IMG/VR virus record: IMGVR_UViG_3300017735_000070
Location: 1-29,089 of that record
Reading direction: 5' to 3' (one strand)
Length of the DNA: 29,089 nucleotides
DNA from: a virus
Below are positions 15,869 to 21,996 of this stretch, in pieces. Every line of letters begins with the position of its first letter. Position 1 is the stretch's first letter. The notes under the pieces were generated by a model that searched no databases, was not told where the DNA came from, and saw nothing but the letters and a program-made list of their open reading frames with translations. Both the position numbers and the translations under genes were made by a program.

Positions 15869-17386
15869 CATTCTTGCCCAAAACCCCTGTCTCTTAGGGC
15901 GTGACTGCTTAGAAAAGACATCAAAGCTACGCTTTGCAACGGATACCCTTGCAGGTTTTTGGGTATTCATAAGCGCTCGACCCTCACCTGCACCTAAGAA
16001 AAGATACTGTGCAGCATCGTGAACGTGGCTAAACATATTCTTGTCTGGCTTATCTGCGTATCTTTCACCAGAGACTTCCATGCGCTTATAGGCATAGCCG
16101 CCCTCAAAGCCTTTGATTAGCTGTGGGCATCTACGATCAATTAATAAAGCAGGTTTACCTTCGACCATCTTAGTCAATTGGGAGGAGACTGACTCAAGCC
16201 GAAGGTCAACGGAGTTGGAAGGCGCAGGGAACGCCCTCAAACCTGCTCCGCGCAAGATGTGAAAGGGAGTAGACTCATCAGTCTGTGCGCGGAAATCACC
16301 TGCGGGATCGCCATAGATTATTACCTCTGACGCTGCCGCGAATCTTATAGCTAGCTCATTTCTAAGAACTTCGGCAAAACGCACGATGCCCATGTCTACG
16401 GCTACAATTTCGGATTGAATGAACCATCGCCCTCGAACCTTTTGCCCAAGCACTGCCGCAGGGGTCAAGCCAAAGTCCACGCCAACATAAACTGGGGAAT
16501 TTGCTGCTACTGGTATTTCTTCTTTTGCTATGTGTACTTCTGCTGCAAACATCGGGTAAACAGGTTTCCCATCTTGGATGTGGCCCAAGCGGTTCATTAC
16601 ATACACATCTATCCATGATTTAGTCTTACCCCTTATTAGATTGGAATAATAACTCTTGAGCATATTCTTTGTGTTCTCGGCTTTGGGGTTTGGCTCATAG
16701 TCTTCTACCTCGCCCTCTTCACCTTTCTTTTCAACCATGCCGCAGGGTTGGGTATAGAAAGACCAGTTGTCTGGCTTAACCAACATCTTAGCTTGCTCAC
16801 GCGGTATATGATCTGGGACTGGAACTTCACCTGCCATAATCGGCCACCAGTGATCTTCCTCAGGCGCGTTGGTATCGGCAATGACACCAGTCCAAGTAGG
16901 GCCACCATCACGCATAGAAGGAAAACGCCCAACACGCATAGTACAGGCGTCAATAATACTCTTCGCAATTTCTCTAGCCTCATTAATCCAAACGCCAGTT
17001 AGCTCTAAAGATAGCAGTTTCTTTACATCTTCGGGGCGGTCTAAAGCTAAGAAGATAACCTCAAGATCAATGTCGCCCTTCTTAATGTGATGCGTATATG
17101 GCACTGACCAAGTAAACTTACCCCAGTCTGATTCTGGAAACCAGTCAAGCCATGTCTTGATGGTGGTGGTTCTAAGTTGGGGATTGGTATTACGAATGAT
17201 TGCCCATCGGCTTTTGCGGATTCCATCTGGCCCTTTGCCCTGTTGGATTGCGCGGCGAAACACTTCTACACAACAGCCAACGGACTTGCCAGAACCGACT
17301 GGCCCTCTTATGCCACGAAAGAATGTATCGTCCTTCATAAATACTTTTAGGACTTCTCCATCTGGCTTGTACTTGAAGTCTATCAT
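15866..17386 (-). CDS. terL: Terminase large subunit
   Basis: A 506-residue packaging motor. The ATPase domain has Walker A GPVGSGKS (28-35), an adenine/R-loop region WAIIRNTNPQLRTTTIKTWL (61-80) and a Walker B with catalytic Glu in GVWINEARE (131-139), where the usual Asp is Asn. The RNase H-fold nuclease domain has three likely metal Asp residues: D304 in YVGVDFG, D360 in IIYGDPAGDF and D457 in HVHDAAQYLF. It cuts and pumps DNA through the portal. The start ATG overlaps the previous stop (ATGA). The matching small subunit is not adjacent: about 2.6 kb of small genes lies between. Confidence 0.95.
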   Translation of the reverse strand: MIDFKYKPDGEVLKVFMKDDTFFRGIRGPVGSGKSVGCCVEVFRRAIQQGKGPDGIRKSRWAIIRNTNPQLRTTTIKTWLDWFPESDWGKFTWSVPYTHHIKKGDIDLEVIFLALDRPEDVKKLLSLELTGVWINEAREIAKSIIDACTMRVGRFPSMRDGGPTWTGVIADTNAPEEDHWWPIMAGEVPVPDHIPREQAKMLVKPDNWSFYTQPCGMVEKKGEEGEVEDYEPNPKAENTKNMLKSYYSNLIRGKTKSWIDVYVMNRLGHIQDGKPVYPMFAAEVHIAKEEIPVAANSPVYVGVDFGLTPAAVLGQKVRGRWFIQSEIVAVDMGIVRFAEVLRNELAIRFAAASEVIIYGDPAGDFRAQTDESTPFHILRGAGLRAFPAPSNSVDLRLESVSSQLTKMVEGKPALLIDRRCPQLIKGFEGGYAYKRMEVSGERYADKPDKNMFSHVHDAAQYLFLGAGEGRALMNTQKPARVSVAKRSFDVFSKQSRPKRQGFWARM

Positions 17387-17583
17387 CTAAGCCCTTTGTT
17401 AACTCCAAAGCGGATCATATCTTCAACCACCTCTGGCGCAATGCTGTCAATGAGCTTGTCGCACTCATGGTCTGTAACAAAGTGCTGTCCGAACTTTGCA
17501 ATGACACTTGATAGATGAACCTTGCGAACAATGCCGCGCAGCATATCGCGGTCTTGTTGAGTAATCGTAGAAGTAAAACTCAC
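17383..17583 (-). CDS. Small protein upstream of terL, unknown
   Basis: A 66-residue protein starting at GTG 17583, which overlaps the preceding stop as GTGA. The sequence has MLRGIVRKVHLSSVIAKFGQ and ends EVVEDMIRFGVNKGLR. It is not Lys-rich like its upstream neighbours. The pattern of a short helical protein translated just before terL, with overlapping stops and starts at both ends, suggests a packaging accessory, but no domain is recognised. GTG start choice is supported by the overlap and by lack of another start. Confidence 0.7.
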   Translation of the reverse strand: MSFTSTITQQDRDMLRGIVRKVHLSSVIAKFGQHFVTDHECDKLIDSIAPEVVEDMIRFGVNKGLR

Positions 17584-17816
17584 GTTCTGTACTTCCTTAC
17601 TTTATCAGCAATTGCTTTCGGTTGAGCCACAAACTGCTTGCCCGAAGCCTTGCCCTTTCGTTTAGCTCTGGTTGTAGCTGCATATTCAGAATCACTAAGA
17701 GCAGCGATAGCTTTAGAAGGAAGGTAACGCTCACCAGTCTCACTAGACTTTTTGCCAGACTTGGTGCGCCACTTCTGCTTGCCCCAGTTCATTAATGATT
17801 TCTGAGAAGCTTTCAC
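17580..17816 (-). CDS. Small basic protein, DUF5872-like
   Basis: A 78-residue, strongly basic protein: MKASQKSLMNWGKQKWRTKS then GKKSSETGERYLPSKAIAAL, YAATTRAKRKGKASGKQFVA and a closing KAIADKVRKYR. I recall this pattern (W.KQ.WRTKSGK...TGERYLP..AI..L) as a family of unknown function common in phages, probably DUF5872. The start is GTG at 17816, overlapping the stop of the preceding 55-aa gene, with GGGGGAT upstream. A nucleic-acid-binding role is plausible from charge only. Confidence 0.75.
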   Translation of the reverse strand: MKASQKSLMNWGKQKWRTKSGKKSSETGERYLPSKAIAALSDSEYAATTRAKRKGKASGKQFVAQPKAIADKVRKYRT

Positions 17817-17980
17817 CTATATCCCCCACCTGCTGCTTTGTATCGCTTGGCTAAGAGTTGAGCCTTACGCGCAGACCATTTACCTGCCGCAGTGCCTTGA
17901 ACATTTGCGGCCTTTATTCTGTTGAACAAAGACTTCCGCATCTTGGGCTTGGTATAATTACCTGCTTCATTTACTGCCAT
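17813..17980 (-). CDS. Small basic phage protein (KAAGGGY type), 55 aa
   Basis: A 55-residue protein starting ATG 17980: it opens MAVNEAGNYTKPKMRKSLFN, has GKWSARKAQLLAKRYKAAGG in the second half and ends GGYR. I recognise the pattern T.P..R..LF..IKA...G..G.WSARKAQ.LAK.YKA.GGGY from other phage genomes, where it is hypothetical. It is basic, with likely helices. Its start lies within the end of the preceding 35-aa gene and its stop overlaps the next GTG, so it is firmly embedded in the operon. Confidence 0.75.
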   Translation of the reverse strand: MAVNEAGNYTKPKMRKSLFNRIKAANVQGTAAGKWSARKAQLLAKRYKAAGGGYR

Positions 17981-18074
17981 TCTTCACACTCTTGTTCTTT
18001 TTACGAGCGTAAGCCTTTGCAGCTTTCTTTCCCTCTTTGCTGTAGGAGAAAGTCTTTCCACCAACTTTAGGCAT
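17967..18074 (-). CDS. Very small basic phage protein (MPKVGGK type), 35 aa
   Basis: A 35-residue peptide starting ATG 18074 with AAAGGAAG upstream: MPKVGGKTFSYSKEGKKAAK, then AYARKKNKSVKNGSK. Short peptides with the MPKVGGKKF.Y...GK.AAK.YAKK pattern are widespread in phages next to terminase or portal genes; function unknown. Pfam naming is uncertain. Its start overlaps the preceding gene by eight bases and its end overlaps the next one. The charge (about one third Lys/Arg) hints at DNA or RNA contact. Confidence 0.75.
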   Translation of the reverse strand: MPKVGGKTFSYSKEGKKAAKAYARKKNKSVKNGSK

Positions 18075-18303
18075 TTTTCTTCTTCCTTTTGTTTTTAGGC
18101 GCAACCTTCGATTCATCAATGTCAGGCGTAGAAGGGTTGTCAGCCTTGTACGATCCCTTGGTTGTTCGCGCTCTCACTGGCTCTGGCCCTTCGACTAAAC
18201 GCTTGGCATCAGCCATGCGTGTCTTGCCAGTGTAATGAATCCCTGCAATCGTATGCGTTTCGCCAGTCCACACCTCTTCAGTGTGCGCAATGTAAAAAGC
18301 CAT
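18067..18303 (-). CDS. Small protein, unknown, basic tail
   Basis: A 78-residue protein beginning MAFYIAHTEEVWTGETHTIA with GIHYTGKTRMADAKRLVEGP in the middle. The N-terminal half looks like a small beta fold; the C-terminus is disordered and Lys-rich (VAPKNKRKKKNA). No family is assigned with confidence. It starts in a TAATG overlap with the upstream gene and its end overlaps the 35-aa gene, so translation is coupled throughout this cluster. Confidence 0.7.
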   Translation of the reverse strand: MAFYIAHTEEVWTGETHTIAGIHYTGKTRMADAKRLVEGPEPVRARTTKGSYKADNPSTPDIDESKVAPKNKRKKKNA

Positions 18304-18578
18304 TATTCCTCCCTAGCTCCGCTCTTAAGCATCTGCTCTTCCATCTTCTTAACTCGCTTTAGCAACGAATGATGACGAGCAGTTATAACACGCTGACCAG
18401 ACTTCTCAGCTTCGCGCATATCTTCTGCATAATCCTTGCCGCGAAGCAAAGTCCTTAGTTTATTCTTAGCTCTGTTAATAAGCTTGTTGTTAATATCCTT
18501 CTCAATATTATCAACAGCTTTATCTAATATCTCATACCGATACTGAAAACGCTTTCTTGGGTTCTGTGGATTAGGCAT
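18303..18578 (-). CDS. Small helical basic protein, unknown
   Basis: A 91-residue protein, mostly helical and rich in Lys, Arg and Glu (YRYEILDKAVDNIEKDINNK; LRTLLRGKDYAEDMREAEKS; HSLLKRVKKMEEQMLKSG). Heptad-like spacing at the C-terminus suggests a coiled coil. No enzyme motif is visible and I do not recognise the family. Its start shares the TGATG with the previous gene. The charge pattern fits the rest of this Lys/Arg-rich cluster between the terminase genes. Confidence 0.7.
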   Translation of the reverse strand: MPNPQNPRKRFQYRYEILDKAVDNIEKDINNKLINRAKNKLRTLLRGKDYAEDMREAEKSGQRVITARHHSLLKRVKKMEEQMLKSGAREE

Positions 18579-18760
18579 CAGTATTTACTTTTTAGCGCTG
18601 TAAGCATTGAAGACTGCATCGCGCCGCCGCTCGGCTTTGGAACATCCTTCATCTTAGGCTTGCTTCTTTTAATCTTGCTTTGAAGCAAAGAAGGAAGAGG
18701 GCCATAATCGACCTTCATTTCTTTATAATAGTCTTCTGCGCTTTTACCACCTGCACACAT
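18578..18760 (-). CDS. Small protein (MCAGGKS type), unknown
   Basis: A 60-residue protein starting MCAGGKSAEDYYKEMKVDYG and ending SSMLTALKSKY. The Met-Cys-(Ala/Phe)-Gly opening recalls the MCFG protein before portal (15577-15804), and short MC.GG proteins are common around phage head genes; this likeness is only at the first residues. The centre has a Pro/Lys-rich disordered stretch. It starts two bases after the HNH gene ends and overlaps the next start by one base. Function unknown. Confidence 0.65.
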   Translation of the reverse strand: MCAGGKSAEDYYKEMKVDYGPLPSLLQSKIKRSKPKMKDVPKPSGGAMQSSMLTALKSKY

Positions 18761-18762
18761 AA

Positions 18763-19029
18763 CTAAGCCTTTCCTGCTTTAGCGTTCCTTTTAATAGACC
18801 GATTAGCCGCCCTAGCTATAGAACGCAAATTCTTAGAAGAGTTGTCTTGCGGATTGCCGTTCTTGTGATCTACATCCTTGCCATCATTCCGCTTGGCCTT
18901 GCCAGACTTCTCTAACTTATAACGAGCCTTCTTCCTTGCCCTGTTAGCCGCCATCCGTTTAGGCGACTTGTCGTACTTGCCCTCGCCAGACATAGAATAA
19001 TCACGGACATAATTCTTACTACTAGGCAT
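18763..19029 (-). CDS. HNH-type small nuclease-like protein
   Basis: An 88-residue basic protein with DVDHKNGNPQDNSSKNLRSI (52-71), the HNH signature: D-x-D-H followed by N-x-x-x-NLR, where His55 would be the general base, and then RAANRSIKR. Phage HNH proteins near terminase genes help genome packaging or end cleavage in HK97-like phages (gp74), so a packaging role is possible here. The N-terminal 45 residues are Lys/Arg-rich, fitting DNA contact. It is shorter than homing HNH enzymes and lies inside an overlapping operon, so it looks like a resident gene rather than an invader. Confidence 0.8.
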   Translation of the reverse strand: MPSSKNYVRDYSMSGEGKYDKSPKRMAANRARKKARYKLEKSGKAKRNDGKDVDHKNGNPQDNSSKNLRSIARAANRSIKRNAKAGKA

Positions 19030-19298
19030 TATGACTTCTTATGCCTCTTTGCAAAGTTACGAGCCGCTTCCACAGAGCCAAAGCCCCACTTCTTTAATGC
19101 CAATGCCTTTCGAGTCGGGCGACCCTTCTCATCTTTCATCGGCCCCTTCATTCCTGCAAACCGAGCAGCAAAAGAAACACGACGAGGATTCGTACCACTG
19201 CTTAACTGACGCTTTAAGTTAGCACCCTCAGTACGCTTAAAATGAGCGCGACCCGCAGCAGTCAAGCCACCAGTCTTGCTTTTGTGTTCCTTCCTCAC
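19029..19298 (-). CDS. Small basic protein, DUF6321-like
   Basis: An 89-residue basic protein: KTGGLTAAGRAHFKRTEGAN at residues 8-27, FAARFAGMKGPMKDEKGRPT in the middle, then RKALALKKWGFG. This order (GLT..GR..FK...GANLK ... F.ARF.GMKGPMKDEKGRPTR.ALAL..WG) I recall as DUF6321, found in phages and bacteria with no proven function. The start is GTG 19298, forming GTGA with the previous stop, with an AAGAGG site. Conservation of GPMKD-KGRPTR suggests a structural or nucleic-acid contact motif. Confidence 0.8.
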   Translation of the reverse strand: MRKEHKSKTGGLTAAGRAHFKRTEGANLKRQLSSGTNPRRVSFAARFAGMKGPMKDEKGRPTRKALALKKWGFGSVEAARNFAKRHKKS

Positions 19299-19690
19299 AT
19301 CTGCCTCTTCTTAGCCATAGAGAGCAAAGACTGATCCTTGAGAGGCTTGCTAGGAGAGTACATACCGCCGCCGCCTTTGCCGCTATACCTTGCTTTTGGT
19401 TTGTTGATTTTTTTGTCAAACTTTACTTCGCCTCTAGCATCGCGCAGCAAAGTCCGAGCATGTTTAACTTCACGCTTTAGCTCTTGAACCTTTTCTTTGT
19501 TTGACAGCTTTTCATAACTTCCATCCTCAGAAAAAGAATAAGTCTTAACATTTTTTCCGCTACCCTTCAGCTTACTAATTTCTTTGCTTATCTGGCGAAG
19601 CACAGACTTCAAACCTTTAATCTGCTCTTTAGGGCCGCCCCTTAAACGACGAGTCTCATTGTCTTCAGTAATGGCCGCTGTGCCTTCCAT
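19295..19690 (-). CDS. Lysine-rich coiled protein, unknown
   Basis: A 131-residue protein, the largest of the small-gene cluster. The first two thirds are helical and charged (LRQISKEISKLKGSGKNVKT; KEKVQELKREVKHARTLLRD). The end has a Gly-rich loop YSGKGGGGMYSPSKP and SLLSMAKKRQM. I do not recognise a domain. It starts four bases after the 35-aa peptide, with an AAGGAA site inside that peptide's 3' end. It may bind nucleic acid or a virion partner; this is inferred from charge only. Confidence 0.65.
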   Translation of the reverse strand: MEGTAAITEDNETRRLRGGPKEQIKGLKSVLRQISKEISKLKGSGKNVKTYSFSEDGSYEKLSNKEKVQELKREVKHARTLLRDARGEVKFDKKINKPKARYSGKGGGGMYSPSKPLKDQSLLSMAKKRQM

Positions 19691-19694
19691 GAAC

Positions 19695-19802
19695 TTATTC
19701 CTTCTTCTTCCTTAAGTATCCACCACTCTTGAGAGCAGCCTTGGCAACAGTCATGTCAGCCCTATCCGGCTGCTTCTCTGGGGTGCGATCAAATCTACTC
19801 AT
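19695..19802 (-). CDS. Very small protein, 35 aa, first of terS-terL cluster
   Basis: A 35-residue frame starting ATG 19802 (MSRFDRTPEKQPDRADMTVA, then KAALKSGGYLRKKKE) preceded by AAGG at a suitable distance. The pattern TP...P..AD...A.AALKSGGYLRKK looks like a real conserved phage peptide, with a basic end like its neighbours. The stop lies four bases before the next ATG. It is the first gene after the late-promoter-like motif at 19836, 33 bases upstream. Confidence 0.6.
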   Translation of the reverse strand: MSRFDRTPEKQPDRADMTVAKAALKSGGYLRKKKE

Positions 19803-19835
19803 GTCAGAACCTTATGCAGATAAAAATATTTTTGA

Positions 19836-19849
19836 CAATGCACAAATTA
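19836..19849 (-). promoter_or_regulatory. Late promoter-like motif, copy a (small-gene cluster and terL)
   Basis: Minus strand reads TAATTTGTGCATTG, directly after a 6-bp hairpin and 33 bases before the start of the 35-aa gene. It is the best-isolated copy because it lies in a non-coding gap. Confidence 0.55.
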
Positions 19850-19865
19850 GCCCACATTCGTGGGC
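19850..19865 (-). terminator. Hairpin between terS and the small-gene cluster
   Basis: Minus strand reads GCCCAC-GAAT-GTGGGC, a perfect 6-bp stem with a 4-base loop, followed by TAATTTGTG. The T-run is weak, so it may be a partial terminator of the terS message or part of the adjacent promoter-like element. Confidence 0.4.
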
Positions 19866-19932
19866 AAGCCTTGAAGGGAAATAATGTGAGTGGTAGACCC
19901 CCTTACAGTTTTCAACCGCAACTTTTCCCCCA

Positions 19933-19948
19933 CCCCCCTATCTAAGCC
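19933..19948 (-). repeat. Direct repeat downstream of terS
   Basis: Minus strand GGCTTAGATAGGGGGG matches GGCTTAGATGGGGGGG at 20402-20417, apart from one inserted A. The two copies bracket the terS gene. The whole gap 19803-19987 holds no gene beyond this repeat, the hairpin and the promoter-like motif. Confidence 0.5.
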
Positions 19949-19987
19949 CAAGCATTGCAGGTCTTTTTCTGGCAAACGCAGCGAAGA

Positions 19988-20365
19988 TCAACCAAGGTCA
20001 ATAGATACACGGATATCACCTGCCACCTGCACTTGAGAACGGTCAATAGGTTTATACCCTGCACGATCTAGCAAATCCTTACTGGCTTCCAACTGGACAT
20101 ACTCAGACTTAGCACTTGTTGCTAACCTTCTCACTGTTCCTGCTGCCAATGTAGCACTCAATCCAAACTCTTCATTCATCCTCTGCATCAAGTACTGTTG
20201 CACATGAGGCAACTTCATTGTCTTGCAAGCAGTCACTCTTCCAGACTCGCCCGAACTGTATCCAGCAATCTCAGCAGCTTCCCTAATGGTGCATCCTCTT
20301 GCTACGATGGTGTCAACAAGTGCGGTCTGTTTATCAGTCAGCTTCTTAGTTGAAATATCATTCAT
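19988..20365 (-). CDS. terS: Terminase small subunit
   Basis: A 125-residue protein from ATG 20365; the frame opens further upstream to 20410, but that part is translation of the G-rich leader and the ATG has a GGAAGG site. It carries an N-terminal helix-turn-helix region (LTDKQTALVDTIVARGCTIR, then EAAEIAGYSSGESGRV), typical of small terminases that bind the packaging site, then a helical oligomerisation segment and a C-terminal YVQLEASKDLLDRAGYKP of the kind seen in this family. It recognises phage DNA and regulates the large subunit. It is the first gene of the leftward late region and faces the control region. Confidence 0.85.
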   Translation of the reverse strand: MNDISTKKLTDKQTALVDTIVARGCTIREAAEIAGYSSGESGRVTACKTMKLPHVQQYLMQRMNEEFGLSATLAAGTVRRLATSAKSEYVQLEASKDLLDRAGYKPIDRSQVQVAGDIRVSIDLG

Positions 20366-20383
20366 TGTTTGATCCTTCCGTTG

Positions 20384-20408
20384 CCCCCCCTCTCCCTCTC
20401 TCCCCCCC
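20384..20408 (-). other. G-rich purine tract in terS leader
   Basis: On the minus strand a 25-base homopurine run begins with seven G, ends with seven G and has AGAGAGGGAGA between. It could form a G-quadruplex or triplex and sits about 18 bases upstream of the terS ATG. Confidence 0.6.
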
Positions 20409-20417
20409 ATCTAAGCC
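20402..20417 (-). repeat. Direct repeat upstream of terS
   Basis: Minus strand GGCTTAGATGGGGGGG, partner of the copy at 19933-19948 on the far side of terS. Candidates are a small-terminase binding site or a promoter-linked element. Confidence 0.5.
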
Positions 20418-20433
20418 TTATCTCAAGCATCTC

Positions 20434-20439
20434 TGTCAA
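20434..20439 (-). promoter_or_regulatory. Perfect -35 hexamer for leftward late promoter
   Basis: Minus strand TTGACA lies two bases downstream of the palindromic operator at 20442-20456. No good -10 hexamer follows at 16-18 bases, which would fit an activator-dependent promoter. Inferred only. Confidence 0.35.
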
Positions 20440-20441
20440 TA

Positions 20442-20456
20442 GTGACGTAACGTAAC
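20442..20456. promoter_or_regulatory. Palindromic operator, copy 1
   Basis: GTGACGTAACGTAAC fits the dyad GTnACGTnACGTnAC, with 6 of 7 base pairs symmetrical about the central A. With the preceding A it is identical over 16 bases to the copy at 22529-22543. It lies next to the TTGACA of the leftward region. Confidence 0.65.
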
Positions 20457-20463
20457 CTTGCAT

Positions 20464-20478
20464 TTAACGTGGCGTCAC
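20464..20478. promoter_or_regulatory. Degenerate operator-like site
   Basis: Reverse complement GTGACGCCACGTTAA keeps the GTGACG and ACGT blocks of the operator at 20442. It lies eight bases away. A further half-site TGACGTA is at 20495-20501. Confidence 0.4.
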
Positions 20479-20835
20479 ACCTTGCCAAAAGCATTGACGT
20501 AGTTTGGGGCAATTTTGCATTTAATTGTGCTTCGCTCTCTTCTTTGCAAAACCGCGCTACTCATCAAAGACAGAGCCACAAGTGTCTCTGCGGCCTATGG
20601 GCCGTGAGTATCGCATTGGCCTAGTGAGGATAGGCGATACGCTATTCACAGTTCATTGCCTGATGCAGTGTACAAGAATGATTGTCCCAATCATGTCACT
20701 CCGTTAGCTCTTCCGAGGGACAAGCTTGTTAAGCTTGACCAAATGACCTTTAAAAAGATCAAACAAACAAGAGAAAGAATACTGAATTTTCTTGCGAAAA
20801 TACTCTAATAAAAAGATTTAAACCAACGCCAAGGA

Positions 20836-20866
20836 TTGCCCAGTTTTGGCGCAGATGCGGTATAAA
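20836..20866 (+). promoter_or_regulatory. Candidate rightward early promoter
   Basis: TTGCCC, a 19-base spacer, then TATAAA (followed by ATAA) in the direction of the early genes. Spacing is longer than ideal. It lies upstream of the structured leader of the first early gene. Confidence 0.4.
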
Positions 20867-21191
20867 ATAACGGTTCGCGCACTGCAACCAGATTGGCGGC
20901 TTTCATCCATTCTTAGTGTTCCGTCTGCTATCCCTCATGTTGTGCTTCTTGGCTTCTGTTGGCGCGTGTGAGTCGGGCAGACGGTGGCGTATGAACCTTC
21001 CGCAAATCAAGTTGCAGTGCGAAGCTGCTTTTCTATTGTGCGCTAAAGCGCCCTGTTTAGTGGCAACGCTTGCGCGTTGCTGTGCAGCCGAACCGCCATT
21101 TTTTACCGCCCTTACGCCAACCCTTGTCAATCCTTGGGTTGGATCAAATCGAAGAAAAACAGCAACCGATCTAGATATAGGAGTTAAGATC

Positions 21192-21665
21192 ATGGCTAAA
21201 TTGAATGTAGAAACGCACAACGCAGACGGCAGCACCAACGTTGCATCAGATGAAATGGTAATCAACACGGACGTACAACGCCGCATCGGACTAGAGGCTT
21301 GCGAGGCTTTAACAATGTGCTTTGCAGGTGGCGACGAGTACCAAGGGCGCAACATTGCAACGCAGCTTTGCCGGATGGTAGATTTCATGTTGCCCTATCA
21401 GCAAGACCAACTCAGCACCTTTGAGGCTGACAAAGAGGTGCTTGCGGAGAACCCCAACAAGGCAAACTATGATGAGGAGATGGAAGAGTTACAACGCAAG
21501 ATCGACGAAAAGAATACCAACGTCAATCAATTGCTCATGTTGCGCGACATCACCCGAAAAAACTTCGCCACCACGCAGGGCTTCAAATATGTCCCGAAAG
21601 AAACAGGCGGACGCAAGCCAACAGGCGTAGCAGCCACCGCAGCTTTCCTTGCCAAGCGCAAGTAA
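21192..21665 (+). CDS. First early gene, unknown
   Basis: A protein of 157 residues from ATG 21192, preceded by TATAGGAGTTAAGATC, a strong site. The frame is open much further upstream to 20916, but that extension crosses structured DNA without a ribosome site. The protein has MAKLNVETHNADGSTNVASD at the start, a helical acidic middle (NYDEEMEELQRKIDEKNTNV) suggesting a coiled coil, and a basic end (YVPKETGGRKPTGVAATAAF ending LAKRK). No domain is recognised. As the first gene after the divergent control region it is likely to be made early, perhaps a regulator or host-takeover protein. Confidence 0.75.
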   Translation: MAKLNVETHNADGSTNVASDEMVINTDVQRRIGLEACEALTMCFAGGDEYQGRNIATQLCRMVDFMLPYQQDQLSTFEADKEVLAENPNKANYDEEMEELQRKIDEKNTNVNQLLMLRDITRKNFATTQGFKYVPKETGGRKPTGVAATAAFLAKRK

Positions 21666-21674
21666 AAACAACAG

Positions 21675-21694
21675 GGGGCAGCGCAAGTTGCCCC
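21675..21694 (+). other. GCAA-tetraloop hairpin after first early gene
   Basis: GGGGCAGC-GCAA-GTTGCCCC forms an 8-bp stem (one G-U pair) with a GNRA loop, nine bases after the stop. There is no U-tract on this strand; on the minus strand it is followed by a T-rich stretch. A near-copy is at 21997-22014. Confidence 0.6.
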
Positions 21695-21722
21695 ATCACT
21701 CTCTTTTCTCAAAGGTGACGAT

Positions 21723-21989
21723 ATGAAAAACCCCGAAAACATGACCAAAAAAGAACTGCTGCAACTGGTCAAAGACTTGCTTGCTCAAAACGCCGAGCTT
21801 GTTTGCGTGCCAGAATTCATACGCGACAGACGGCAACTTCACAGCTTTATCATTGATGCCTTTAAGAACGACGACTACGAAGAAACGCAAATCGTGCTTG
21901 ATGGGATCAACCAAGGCACACAGGTTCGGCGGTTAATGCAGCAGAACGCAGCCGCAGGACTTGAAGCGCAGAGATTCCACTGGTCATAG
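21723..21989 (+). CDS. Small early protein, unknown
   Basis: An 88-residue protein beginning MKNPENMTKKELLQLVKDLL. The first 25 residues form an amphipathic Leu/Lys helix, possibly a coiled coil. The middle EFIRDRRQLHSFIIDAFKND is helical, and the end is Gln/Ala-rich. An AAAGGTGA site precedes the ATG. No family recognised. It is flanked on both sides by GCAA-loop hairpins, which may set mRNA stability of each cistron. Confidence 0.7.
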   Translation: MKNPENMTKKELLQLVKDLLAQNAELVCVPEFIRDRRQLHSFIIDAFKNDDYEETQIVLDGINQGTQVRRLMQQNAAAGLEAQRFHWS

Positions 21990-21996
21990 AAACAAA

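Larger units (their letters stand above)
20411..21191. other. Divergent control region, non-coding
   Basis: No convincing gene lies in these 781 bases. Contents: operator 20442-20456 and half-sites at 20464-20478 and 20495-20501; hairpin CGGCC-TATG-GGCCG (20591-20604); larger imperfect hairpin GTATCG...CGATAC (20608-20640); candidate rightward promoter near 20836-20866; from 20920 on a GC-rich, highly structured stretch with GCAACGC-TTGC-GCGTTGC and GCGC-TAAA-GCGC hairpins. Open frames run through 20916-21191 on both strands, but neither has a ribosome site or protein-like composition. Confidence 0.6.

Noticed and set aside
862-17408. Many plus-strand and out-of-frame reading frames across the late region
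   Set aside because: They are shadows of well-supported minus-strand genes, without ribosome sites or recognisable motifs.
20916-21191. N-terminal extension of the first early gene
   Set aside because: No ribosome site; Cys-rich translation of structured DNA; the ATG at 21192 has a strong AGGAG site.
20903-21388. 161-aa open frame on the minus strand
   Set aside because: Antisense to the first early gene and the structured leader, with no ribosome site and composition unlike a protein.
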